Part shown: one piece after another, positions 46,058 to 54,121 of the stretch | Numbering within the stretch: the first letter of the stretch is position 1 | Layout: each line of letters begins with the position of its first letter | NCBI GenBank assembly: GCA_902558395.1 | Contig: CACEDS010000001.1 | Span: forward strand, 260,180-324,179 | Origin: an uncultured SAR86 cluster bacterium | GTDB taxonomy: Bacteria; Pseudomonadota; Gammaproteobacteria; Magnimaribacterales; D2472 | DNA length: 64,000 bases | Direction: 5' to 3' | Made by a program: the position numbers and the translations under genes | Notes under the pieces: generated by a model | Seen by the model: the letters and a program-made list of their open reading frames with translations, nothing else | What the model was told of the DNA's origin: nothing | Database searches by the model: none

Positions 46058-46887
46058 TTAAAAAGCAATCAAACTCAAATATTAAGCTCAGCAAATTTTT
46101 TGTTGCTATTAGCTTATTAATATCTATCAACGGTATAGATGCAGCTGAAGGTGGACCATGCAAAGATTATGGTGAGTGTGATGAATTTAAATACTCTCTA
46201 AATGATATGGCTTCATTGCAAAGAGGCGCATCAACATTTTTAAATTATTGTTACGGTTGTCATTCACTTCAATATTCAAGATGGGGTAGAGTATCTAAAG
46301 ATCTTCAAATACCAGAAGAAATATTTTTTGATAATCTTGTCTTTGATAAATCTATAAAGCCTGGTGATTTGATGATTGGGTCTATGTCAAAAGAACAATC
46401 AGCACAATGGTTTGGCGTGGCTCCTCCAGATCTTACATTGGTAAGCAGAGTAAGGGGAGACGACTGGATATACTCATACTTAAGAGCATATTATGAGGAC
46501 TCGTCTAAACAATATGGAGTTAATAATTTAGTCTATCCTGGAACTGCAATGCCTAATGTTTTGATGGCTTTACAAGGAAATCAAAAGTTGGTTTGTAAGG
46601 ATGTTCCTGTTATTGCAAAAAATGGTGGTGAAAAAAGAGACGATTTTGGTAATACCATAACTAAAGAAAAGTGTGGATACTTAAAAGTAGATGAGGGTTC
46701 AGGCGAACTAAATAAAGAGGAGTTTGATAGCTTAATCTATGACCTAACCAACTTTCTTGTATATGTCGGTGAACCAGCTAAAGCCGAAAGAGAAAGAATG
46801 GGTTGGTACGTAATTTTTTATTTTTTAATTTTTACTGCACTTTCAGCCTTGCTCTACAGAGAGTACCACAAGGATTATCATAAATAA
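46054..46887 (+). CDS. petC: ubiquinol-cytochrome c reductase cytochrome c1
   Basis: Haem c subunit of bc1. ATG 46054 overlaps the petB stop and gives 277 residues; an upstream in-frame start inside petB is less likely. A signal peptide (about 1-30, before AEGG), haem motif CYGCH (Cys66, Cys69, His70), the axial Met region YPGTAMPNVLMAL, and a C-terminal anchor helix (about 250-268). Confidence 0.96.
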   Translation: MIKKQSNSNIKLSKFFVAISLLISINGIDAAEGGPCKDYGECDEFKYSLNDMASLQRGASTFLNYCYGCHSLQYSRWGRVSKDLQIPEEIFFDNLVFDKSIKPGDLMIGSMSKEQSAQWFGVAPPDLTLVSRVRGDDWIYSYLRAYYEDSSKQYGVNNLVYPGTAMPNVLMALQGNQKLVCKDVPVIAKNGGEKRDDFGNTITKEKCGYLKVDEGSGELNKEEFDSLIYDLTNFLVYVGEPAKAERERMGWYVIFYFLIFTALSALLYREYHKDYHK

Positions 46888-46900
46888 TTAGGGGAATGAT

Positions 46901-47512
46901 ATGATTTTATATTCAGACAGAGATGACCATTATAGCCAAAGAGTTAGGATTGTATTAGCTGAAAAAGATATTACCGCTGAAATTCATGAGGCTAAACCTG
47001 AAGAAACTCCTGAAGATATTCTTTCAATAAGCCCTTATCATAAGTTACCAATTCTCGTTGATAGAGATCTTGCAATCCATGATCCTTCTGTAATGATGGA
47101 ATATTTAGACGAAAGGTTTCCACACCCTCCATTGCTTCCTGTATATCCGGTGGCAAGGGCAAACAGCAGAACTTTAATGTTACGCATAGACAGAGAATGG
47201 TGTCCAATTGTAGACACATTAATAGCAGGCGAGCTTCCCGAAAAAGAGTTATTAAAGCTGAGAGAAGAGCTCTTGCATGAAATATCTTCAATTGCTCCAA
47301 CTTTTAAAGAATTCAAGTTCTTTATGAGCGATGAGTTTACTCTTGTAGATTGTTGCTTTGCACCTATTCTATGGAGACTTCCTTCCATCGGTATTAAGCT
47401 TCCTGTTAACAGACACCTAAAACCTCTCTTAGATTATCAAAAAGAAGTATTTAAAAGACCTGGATTTTTAGATAGTTTATCTTCCCTTGAGAGGGATCTT
47501 AAAGAGGATTAG
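46901..47512 (+). CDS. sspA: stringent starvation protein A (GST-fold)
   Basis: RNA polymerase-associated glutathione-transferase-like protein. 203 residues: the thioredoxin-like N-domain MILYSDRDDHYSQRVRIVLAEK with no catalytic Cys, NPYHKLPIL-type SPYHKLPILVDRDLAIHD, then the helical domain with DCCFAPILWRLPSIG. It follows petC by 13 bp as in Pseudomonas. sspB, normally next, is absent; instead it overlaps the opposite-strand lpoA by 14 bp. Confidence 0.93.
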   Translation: MILYSDRDDHYSQRVRIVLAEKDITAEIHEAKPEETPEDILSISPYHKLPILVDRDLAIHDPSVMMEYLDERFPHPPLLPVYPVARANSRTLMLRIDREWCPIVDTLIAGELPEKELLKLREELLHEISSIAPTFKEFKFFMSDEFTLVDCCFAPILWRLPSIGIKLPVNRHLKPLLDYQKEVFKRPGFLDSLSSLERDLKED

Positions 47513-48464
47513 CTGTATCTTGAGATACTTTCCATAAAGGAAGGTTTCTATTAATACATTGTCCTTTTGAGACTTTTGAAATTCCTGAGTTAAACATCAT
47601 ATTAATGTTGCTAATATTACTTTGATATATCCCTTCAGCTAAAATTAGGTCTTCAATCAAAGCCTTATTCAACTCATCCTCAATACTTTTAATATCTTTA
47701 TTTAATGAAATTTCTTTAAAAAGGTAATTTGGTACAGGAATTATTACATTTTCAAAGTCATTAAGTTCTTTTAATGAAGATGCTCCCATTAATAGTTCAG
47801 TAGTTGAATAAAATTCAGTACTTATTAAGTAACTTTTAAAAATTGGAACAAGACTTTTACCAATATCATAGCCAGTTAAGAAAAAGATCTTATTAAAATC
47901 TTTTCTTTCTCTTGGGTTATGATTAATAGTGATATTTCTATCCAATGATTCCAAACCATTTAGCCTTTTAAGGCTTGAATCAATTCCAGTAATTTGTTGC
48001 GAAAAGGCATCAAGATTATTACTTATTAAAAAAAATTTAACTTCAGGATATTTTTCTTCTAAAGCATCTATTCTATTTTTATATTCATTGCTGAATGCAA
48101 CTATAAGCTTTTCTTTAGAATTATTATTATAAAAAAGTATGCTTTCGAGTTGATACAACTGATCATCTAAAAAACTATTACAAAAAAATGAAAGATTAGA
48201 TTCTGTTAATTTATCTCTAAGCTTTTTTCCATCGTCATCAAAAACAATATTAAATTTATAGCCTGATTCTAACAACGAAGATATAAAATATTCTTTATTC
48301 TTATCATTCATTAAAAAATTTAGTTTTAATTCAGTCTTACTCAAAGTTTCTCTGATGTCATCCTCAGTTAAAAAATTTTTCTTGAAATTATTATTAGATC
48401 CAGCACAGCTTGAGAGGACAGCTAATAAAAATACTGTAATAAATGTTAAGCTTTGTTTAAACAT
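47499..48464 (-). CDS. lpoA: LpoA-like (LppC) outer-membrane lipoprotein, N-terminal domain missing
   Basis: In enterics LpoA activates PBP1a. The start at 48464 gives a lipoprotein signal MFKQSLTFITVFLLAVLSSC with Cys20; an earlier in-frame start would precede the signal with 22 extra residues. 321 residues against 678 in E. coli: the TPR-like N-domain is absent and only a degenerate periplasmic-binding-fold domain remains (NMMFNSGISKVSKGQ near the end). The strongest support is the conserved divergent position next to rsmI, so the call is partly inferred. Confidence 0.7.
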   Translation of the reverse strand: MFKQSLTFITVFLLAVLSSCAGSNNNFKKNFLTEDDIRETLSKTELKLNFLMNDKNKEYFISSLLESGYKFNIVFDDDGKKLRDKLTESNLSFFCNSFLDDQLYQLESILFYNNNSKEKLIVAFSNEYKNRIDALEEKYPEVKFFLISNNLDAFSQQITGIDSSLKRLNGLESLDRNITINHNPRERKDFNKIFFLTGYDIGKSLVPIFKSYLISTEFYSTTELLMGASSLKELNDFENVIIPVPNYLFKEISLNKDIKSIEDELNKALIEDLILAEGIYQSNISNINMMFNSGISKVSKGQCINRNLPLWKVSQDTANPL

Positions 48465-48481
48465 ATTTAATTTTTTAAAAA

Positions 48482-49306
48482 ATGTTAAATTTAATTTCAA
48501 CACCAATAGGTAATTTAAATGATATATCACTTAGAGCAATTGAAGCTCTAAAAAGTGCAGATTATATTTTTGCAGAAGATACAAGAAATGCAAAAAAATT
48601 ATTAAATTTTATTGATTGTCGATCGAAATGCTCTTCTTTTCATGAACACAATGAAAAAAAGGTTACCAATCTTATTATTAAAAAACTTATTGAAGATCAA
48701 AACTTAGAAATAGCAATTATTAGTGATGCAGGCACACCAGCAATATCTGATCCTGGATATCACCTAATACAAGAATGTATAAATCACAAAATTAATTTTA
48801 GCCACATTCCAGGACCATCTTCAATAATCAATGCAGTTGTTTTATCAGGACTTCCAACATCAAGTTTTACTTTTTTAGGTTTTGTTCCTAAAAAGAAGAA
48901 TCAAAAAGTTGAATTTATGAGGTCTTTAAAGAAATACTCTGAAACAATAATTCTTTTTGAATCTGGAAAAAGACTTCCTGAAACAATTCAATATTTGTTT
49001 GAAGAGTACTCTCAACATAACAAGATTTCATTGTGTCGAGAAATGACTAAAATTCATGAAACTGTAGAGAGAGGAACGATAGCGTCAATAATAGAAAAGA
49101 TTAATAGTGATGAATTAGTTTTCAAAGGAGAGTTTGTTATTGTGATAGAAGGCAGCTCTGCCAAATTTAAAAATACAAAACTGGATAAAAAAATACAAAA
49201 AGCATTTTTAGAGAATATGCCACCAAAAGATGCAGCAAAGCTTATATCTATGATTACTAAAGAAAATAAAAGAGATGTTTATAAACAATTGCTAGAACTT
49301 GATTAG
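48482..49306 (+). CDS. rsmI: 16S rRNA (cytidine-1402-2'-O)-methyltransferase
   Basis: SAM-dependent 2'-O methylation of C1402 in the ribosomal P site. 274 residues of the tetrapyrrole-methylase fold: LISTPIGNLNDISLRAIEAL, the SAM site EDTRNAKKLL, SDAGTPAISDPGYHL and HIPGPSSIINAVVLSGLP. The 5' end is 17 bp from the divergent lpoA start; rnpB follows. Confidence 0.95.
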   Translation: MLNLISTPIGNLNDISLRAIEALKSADYIFAEDTRNAKKLLNFIDCRSKCSSFHEHNEKKVTNLIIKKLIEDQNLEIAIISDAGTPAISDPGYHLIQECINHKINFSHIPGPSSIINAVVLSGLPTSSFTFLGFVPKKKNQKVEFMRSLKKYSETIILFESGKRLPETIQYLFEEYSQHNKISLCREMTKIHETVERGTIASIIEKINSDELVFKGEFVIVIEGSSAKFKNTKLDKKIQKAFLENMPPKDAAKLISMITKENKRDVYKQLLELD

Positions 49307-49331
49307 CATCTATCTAAAAACTATTTATAAT
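49303..49331 (+). promoter_or_regulatory. predicted rnpB promoter
   Basis: TTAGCA (49303-49308), a 17-bp spacer and a perfect TATAAT (49326-49331). The distance to the RNA's inferred 5' end (about 49338) is 7 nt, as expected. The -35 lies in the last rsmI codons. Confidence 0.65.
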
Positions 49332-49336
49332 ATCCA

Positions 49337-49672
49337 CGAGTTGGTTGGATGATCGCTAACCTAGTTAGAGGAAAGTCCGGACTTCATAGAGCAGGGCGCC
49401 AGGTAACACCTGGGAGACGTGAGTCTACGGAAAGTGCAACAGAAAGTATACCGCCAAGATTTTTTTGGTAAGGGTGAAATGGTGAGGTAAGAGCTCACCG
49501 CTTAAGTGGAGACAGTTAAGGCATTGTAAACCCCGGCCCGAAGCAAGACCAAATAGAAATCCTTTTAAGTTGCTCGCTTAGGATTTGGGTAGGTTGCTAG
49601 AATATTGTGGCAACACAGTATCAAGATAGATGATCATCATTAACAGAATCCGGCTTATAGACCAACTCAACT
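49337..49672 (+). ncRNA. rnpB: RNase P RNA (M1-type)
   Basis: Catalytic RNA of tRNA 5' processing. The 5' block GAGTTGGT (from 49338) pairs with 3' ACCAACTC (49661-49668), forming P1. Core motifs are intact: GAGGAAAGTCCGGAC, GCAGGGCGCCAGGTAAC, GAAAGTGCAACAGAAA, CCCCGGCCCGAAGCAA and near the 3' end ACAGAATCCGGCTTA. A T5 stretch follows P1. The rsmI-rnpB-mraZ order matches Pseudomonas. Ends are approximate. Confidence 0.95.
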
Positions 49673-49690
49673 TTTTATATCATTCATATA

Positions 49691-49730
49691 GTGTGAAAAA
49701 GTGTGTAAATGTGTTGCAAAGTGTGTAAAA
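49691..49730. repeat. four GTGT repeats at exact 10-bp spacing, candidate MraZ operator
   Basis: Consecutive units GTGTGAAAAA, GTGTGTAAAT, GTGTTGCAAA and GTGTGTAAAA start at 49691, 49701, 49711 and 49721, one per helical turn. MraZ binds short direct repeats with 10-bp periodicity upstream of its own gene in other bacteria (TGGGN5 in E. coli, AAAGTG-type in mycoplasma). Position and spacing fit; the core differs from E. coli and resembles the mycoplasma type. Confidence 0.75.
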
Positions 49731-49742
49731 AGGCTATATATT
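49714..49742 (+). promoter_or_regulatory. predicted mraZ/ftsZ promoter
   Basis: TTGCAA (49714-49719), a 17-bp spacer and TATATT (49737-49742). The -35 lies within the GTGT repeats, so bound MraZ would block polymerase. The start site would fall at about 49749, at the ATG itself, giving a leaderless message; no Shine-Dalgarno is visible. Confidence 0.5.
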
Positions 49743-49749
49743 TTAATCC

Positions 49750-50217
49750 ATGTATGGTTTTAACACAGTTTCACTTGATCAAAAGGGTAGATTAGCAATA
49801 CCTGCTAAATATCGGACAAATTTTGTTCAAAAAAATGAAAGTCAAATTGTTATAACCAAAGATCCACAATACCCATCATTAAAAATATATCCACAGTCTC
49901 AATGGTTAGAAATTTCTTCAAAATTAGAATCTCTTCAAGGACTTGATCCAATTGTAAGAAATCTTCAATGGACTATTTTAGGTAATGCAAGCGTTACGGA
50001 ATTTGATCCAAAGGGGAGAATGCTAGTTTTAATTCCATCTGAACTAAGAAAGTATGCAGAATTGATTAATGAAAAGCAGATCTCATTAATTGGCATGGGT
50101 AATAAGTTTGAAATATGGAATGTTTCTAATTGGGAAATGAGACAAACTGGTGGATCATTAGCAACTGAAATTTTAGATGTGGTTCTTCCAGAGAGCATTA
50201 AATCAATGTCTTTTTAA
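49750..50217 (+). CDS. mraZ: transcriptional regulator MraZ
   Basis: DNA-binding regulator of the division/cell-wall cluster. 155 residues with two SpoVT/AbrB half-domains, each carrying the DxKGR motif (SLDQKGRLAIPAKYR and FDPKGRMLVLIPSELR). It is first in the cluster, after rnpB. Four 10-bp-spaced repeats upstream are its likely binding site. The next gene is ftsZ, not rsmH, so MraZ would control FtsZ dosage directly. Confidence 0.96.
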   Translation: MYGFNTVSLDQKGRLAIPAKYRTNFVQKNESQIVITKDPQYPSLKIYPQSQWLEISSKLESLQGLDPIVRNLQWTILGNASVTEFDPKGRMLVLIPSELRKYAELINEKQISLIGMGNKFEIWNVSNWEMRQTGGSLATEILDVVLPESIKSMSF

Positions 50218-50229
50218 CAGGGGATAAAA

Positions 50230-51339
50230 ATGAATTTTGAAGTAATAGGGCAAGCAGTAGAAAACGCAAAGATTAAAGTTGTAGGTGTCGGAGGTGCTGG
50301 TGGAAATGCTGTTATTCATATGATTAATCATAATATTGAAGGAGTAGATTTTATTTGTGCAAATACAGATACTCAGGCTCTTTCAATGGCCGATGGAGCA
50401 ATAACATTAAAACTTGGTAATGGTTTGACAAAAGGGCTTGGGGCCGGAGCAAATCCAGATGTTGGTAGAAAAGCTGCTGAAAGTGATAGAGCTGCAATAG
50501 AAGAATTATTAGTTGGAGCTGATATGATTTTTATAACTGCCGGTATGGGTGGTGGAACCGGAACTGGAGCAGCTCCAGTAGTTGCATCTATTGCTAAAGA
50601 TTTGGGAGCACTTACAGTTGCTGTTGTTACAAAGCCTTTTAAATTTGAAGGCAAAAAAAGAATGACTGCAGCTGAAAAAGGGTTAGCTGCTCTTGTTGAA
50701 GAAGTTGACAGTCTTGTGACTATACCCAATCAAAAGTTATATGAAATTTTAGGCGAGGATACAGCGATGCAGGATGCATTTGCTAAAGCAGATGATGTGT
50801 TAAAAGGAGCTGTTCAAGGCATATCAGATATCATCTTGAAAAAAGGACATATTAATGTCGATTTTGCTGATGTAAAAACTGTCATGTCTGAAAAAGGCAT
50901 TGCAATGATGGGTACAGGAAGAGCAAGTGGCAAAAATAGAGCGGAAGCTGCAGCCACTCAAGCTGTAAGAAGTGAATTACTTGAAGATATAAATCTAAAA
51001 AATGCAAGAGGTGTCTTAGTTAATATTACCGCAGCAAAACCAACATTGGGTGATCAGGCAGAGGTTGCTGATATTGTAGAAGAAATTGTTCATGAGGATG
51101 CAAATATAATTTATGGACTTGTATATGATGATTCAGTAAAAGATGATTTACTGGTAACAATTGTGGCCACCGGTGTTGATCAAAGAGCTCCAAAATTAGT
51201 TATCGACAATCAGCCATCAATGCAATTAAATCCCGTTGGATTGAATAAAGAACAAACAAGTCAAAAAGGTGGCACATCGTCTGCAGCGGAAATTGATTTC
51301 CTTGATGTGCCAACTTTTATGAGAAAGCAAGTAGATTAA
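50230..51339 (+). CDS. ftsZ: cell division protein FtsZ
   Basis: Tubulin homolog that forms the Z ring. 369 residues: the GTP-binding signature GGGTGTGAAP in TAGMGGGTGTGAAPVVA, an N-terminal VVGVGGAGGNAV, the T7 synergy region with NVDFADVKTVM, and the conserved C-terminal peptide DFLDVPTFMRKQ that binds FtsA and ZipA. A clear Shine-Dalgarno (AGGGGA) precedes the ATG. It is intact and full length. Its location between mraZ and rsmH is unusual: in almost all gammaproteobacteria ftsZ ends the cluster after ftsQ-ftsA. Whether a second copy exists beyond the window cannot be seen. Confidence 0.97.
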   Translation: MNFEVIGQAVENAKIKVVGVGGAGGNAVIHMINHNIEGVDFICANTDTQALSMADGAITLKLGNGLTKGLGAGANPDVGRKAAESDRAAIEELLVGADMIFITAGMGGGTGTGAAPVVASIAKDLGALTVAVVTKPFKFEGKKRMTAAEKGLAALVEEVDSLVTIPNQKLYEILGEDTAMQDAFAKADDVLKGAVQGISDIILKKGHINVDFADVKTVMSEKGIAMMGTGRASGKNRAEAAATQAVRSELLEDINLKNARGVLVNITAAKPTLGDQAEVADIVEEIVHEDANIIYGLVYDDSVKDDLLVTIVATGVDQRAPKLVIDNQPSMQLNPVGLNKEQTSQKGGTSSAAEIDFLDVPTFMRKQVD

Positions 51340-51340
51340 G

Positions 51341-52234
51341 ATGCTGCATTTTCCAGTCTTGCTGGAAGAGTCAGTAGATTTTCTAGTTAACAAAAAAGAA
51401 GGCAATTATATAGACTGCACATATGGCCGCGGTGGTCATACACAAAAAATTTTAGAAACAATTTCCTCCAACTCTCAATTAACTTCTTTTGATAAAGATA
51501 GTGATGCTATTGAGCATGCAAACAATATTCAAAATACTAACTTCAAGGTCATTCAAGATTCATTTAGTAATATTAATAAATATTTTAGTAAAGATTCAGT
51601 AGATGGAATTCTTTATGATTTAGGTACTTGTTCAACTCATTTTGATGATGCTTCTAGGGGGTTCAGTTTCAGACATAATGGACCTCTTGATATGAGATTT
51701 GATACCAAAAAAGGAAAACCATTAGCCGATTGGATCAACAAAGCAACTGAAAATGATATTAAAGAAGTTTTATATAAATACGGAGATGAAAAGCATGCAA
51801 AGTTGATTTCACGTAATATTGTTGAATATCGAAATCAAAACACTCTTGATTCAACATTGCAACTAGCAAACCTTATTCAAGATATATATCCAGATAAAAA
51901 AAATAAAATTCATCCAGCTACAAAATCATTCCAAGCATTCAGAATTCATTTAAATGATGAATTGACAGAACTATCAAACTCTTTAATTCATGCAAAGAGT
52001 TTACTCAAAAAAAATGGAATCGTTGTAGTTATTTCTTTTCACTCTTTGGAAGATAATATTGTTAAAAATTTTTTTAAAGCTGAAATAAAAAATTATCCCA
52101 AAGACATACCAATAAATAATAAAGAATTTAAAGAATTTGAATGCATTGCAAAAAAGATAAGGCCATCTGCTAAAGAGATTGAACTAAATAATAGATCAAG
52201 AAGTGCAATCATGAGAGTATTTAAAAAATTATGA
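51341..52234 (+). CDS. rsmH: 16S rRNA (cytosine-1402-N4)-methyltransferase
   Basis: N4-methylates C1402, the same nucleotide modified by RsmI encoded 2 kb upstream. 297 residues: FPVLLEESVDFL, the SAM site DCTYGRGGHTQKIL, LYDLGTCSTHFDDASRGFSF, and the terminal RPSAKEIELNNRSRSA. It starts 1 bp after the ftsZ stop and overlaps ftsL by 4 bp. Confidence 0.96.
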   Translation: MLHFPVLLEESVDFLVNKKEGNYIDCTYGRGGHTQKILETISSNSQLTSFDKDSDAIEHANNIQNTNFKVIQDSFSNINKYFSKDSVDGILYDLGTCSTHFDDASRGFSFRHNGPLDMRFDTKKGKPLADWINKATENDIKEVLYKYGDEKHAKLISRNIVEYRNQNTLDSTLQLANLIQDIYPDKKNKIHPATKSFQAFRIHLNDELTELSNSLIHAKSLLKKNGIVVVISFHSLEDNIVKNFFKAEIKNYPKDIPINNKEFKEFECIAKKIRPSAKEIELNNRSRSAIMRVFKKL

Positions 52235-52515
52235 TCAATAAACAAAACTCAATACTAATTTTGATGTTATTTTCTATCATCTTTCTCAGTCTTGAAAAAA
52301 TTAAGCTTTCATTTGAAATAAATAGATTAAATAACAATCAAGAAAATCTAATCAAAGAGCATGAGTCATTTAAAGATAAAAATATAAAACTTATTACTCA
52401 GTCATATACCAATAATTCACCTGCTTACATTGAGCGCATTGCTAAGGAAGATCTTGGCATGGTTAAACGGAAGCCTAAGATCATAATTAAAAGCACTGTT
52501 GATGAAAAAAATTAA
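52231..52515 (+). CDS. ftsL: cell division protein FtsL
   Basis: Bitopic septal protein of the FtsQLB complex. 94 residues: one transmembrane helix (about 8-24), a coiled coil (about 28-60), then the C-terminal YIERIAKEDLGMVKRKPKII typical of FtsL. Sequence is divergent but size, topology and position between rsmH and ftsI are right. Confidence 0.88.
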   Translation: MINKQNSILILMLFSIIFLSLEKIKLSFEINRLNNNQENLIKEHESFKDKNIKLITQSYTNNSPAYIERIAKEDLGMVKRKPKIIIKSTVDEKN

Positions 52516-54121
52516 TTTCATAAATTGGAGACTATTCGTTACATGCTTTTGTCTTGTTGGAGCAATCTTTGCTGTTGTTTATAAGATTATATTAGTTCAA
52601 ATCGAAGACAGCCTTTTTCTGCAAAATGAAGGAAAAAAAAGATATATCAAGTATAGAGAAATTAATCCCGTAAGAGGAGGGATATATGACAGAAATATGT
52701 TTCCGTTAGCAGTTTCTATTATTAATTATGATTTATATGCTTTAAAGGGTTTAAATATTGATAAATTACTGAAGCTTAAAGACCTTATGGAGATAGATGA
52801 AGGTATTTCTATTAATGAGCCTTTTAAAAGGAAAACTCTTCTCAAAAAAGGCTTAACTGCTGAAGAGCAGTCAATTATTGCAGATCTTAATTTTAATGAA
52901 TTAGAGATAGAAATACGTCACAGCAGACATTACCCTCTAGGTGAACAGATTGCTCCACTTGTTGGTTTTTATGGAAAGGATAGAGCGCAAGAGGGACTAG
53001 AAAAAAGTTACGATTCTATGCTTTCAGGAAAGAGTGGAAAACAAAAGTTTTATAAAAATGCAAAACAAGAAATTATTTCGAAACCTATTGAGATTGAAAA
53101 ATCAATTAAAGGTCAAGATATAGTCTTAACTATTGATTCAACTATTCAGTTTTATTCTTATAAATATTTAGTTGAGGCTATAGTAAAAAATAAAGCTAAA
53201 TCAGGAACAGTGTTAGTATTTGATAATTTAAGCGGAGAAATATTAGCAATAGCGAGCTATCCTTCTTATAACCCCAACAATCCAAACAGATCAATTCAAA
53301 AGAACAGGGCTCTTGTTGATGCATATGAGCTAGGATCTGTTATAAAGCCTATAGTTTTTTCAAAGGCCATAGATGAGGGTGTTATAAATCCTGATGAATT
53401 AATGGAGTTACCAAGACGTTTACAATTAGGTGAGAAGATTATTTCTGACACTAAAAATTATGTTCAGTTAACTCCTAAAGAAATTATTGCTCATTCAAGC
53501 CAAGTTGGAGCATCCAAAATTGCATTAGGATTAGGATACGATGCTTTAAAGGCTAATTACTATAATTTTGGTTTTAGTAAACCAATATCAATAAACTTCC
53601 CATCGGCAGCTTTTGGTTTAATTGATAGTAAAGAAGAGGTTTCTGATAGAGAGATCGCCAGTATGGGATATGGGTATGGCTTTACAGTAAGCCCATATCA
53701 AATTGCATCTGCTTATTCAACTTTTGCAAATAAGGGAATTCGCAAAGATTTCAAACTACTTATAAATGACGAGGTAACATATATGAGAGTTATCTCAAAA
53801 GAATCAGCCGATCACACATTAGACGCATTACAAAAAGTTGTAGAGTTTGGTACTGGTAAGAAAGCAAATATAGATGGATTTACGCAGGGTGGAAAAACTG
53901 GAACTGTGCATAGGATTAGATCAGGATCAGGTTATGCTGAAGATCTGTATCGCGCTTCTTTTGTTGGTATTGCTCCTATATCAGAGAAATCATTAACAAT
54001 ATTTGTATCAATTGAGGATCCTGGACTAAACGCATATTCAGGTGGCATGATTGCCGCACCTCTATTTGCAGAAATTGCTGAAAGCTCTTTAAATTATTTA
54101 GGTTATTTAGAGGATGAATAA
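52502..54121 (+). CDS. ftsI: penicillin-binding protein 3 (septal transpeptidase FtsI)
   Basis: Cross-links septal peptidoglycan with FtsW. ATG 52502 (an in-frame TTG lies one codon upstream) gives 539 residues: a membrane anchor (about 10-30), the pedestal (RGGIYDRN), then the transpeptidase. Active-site motifs are Ser279-Val-Ile-Lys282 (usually STVK), Ser332-Ser-Gln334 (usually SSN) and Lys465-Thr-Gly-Thr. Spacing matches E. coli. The Gln in the second motif is odd. It overlaps ftsL by 14 bp and murE by 8 bp. Confidence 0.95.
   Translation: MKKINFINWRLFVTCFCLVGAIFAVVYKIILVQIEDSLFLQNEGKKRYIKYREINPVRGGIYDRNMFPLAVSIINYDLYALKGLNIDKLLKLKDLMEIDEGISINEPFKRKTLLKKGLTAEEQSIIADLNFNELEIEIRHSRHYPLGEQIAPLVGFYGKDRAQEGLEKSYDSMLSGKSGKQKFYKNAKQEIISKPIEIEKSIKGQDIVLTIDSTIQFYSYKYLVEAIVKNKAKSGTVLVFDNLSGEILAIASYPSYNPNNPNRSIQKNRALVDAYELGSVIKPIVFSKAIDEGVINPDELMELPRRLQLGEKIISDTKNYVQLTPKEIIAHSSQVGASKIALGLGYDALKANYYNFGFSKPISINFPSAAFGLIDSKEEVSDREIASMGYGYGFTVSPYQIASAYSTFANKGIRKDFKLLINDEVTYMRVISKESADHTLDALQKVVEFGTGKKANIDGFTQGGKTGTVHRIRSGSGYAEDLYRASFVGIAPISEKSLTIFVSIEDPGLNAYSGGMIAAPLFAEIAESSLNYLGYLEDE

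Noticed and set aside
46992-47388. Two open frames antisense to sspA
   Set aside because: Shadows of the sspA coding sequence, with no start signal or recognisable domain.
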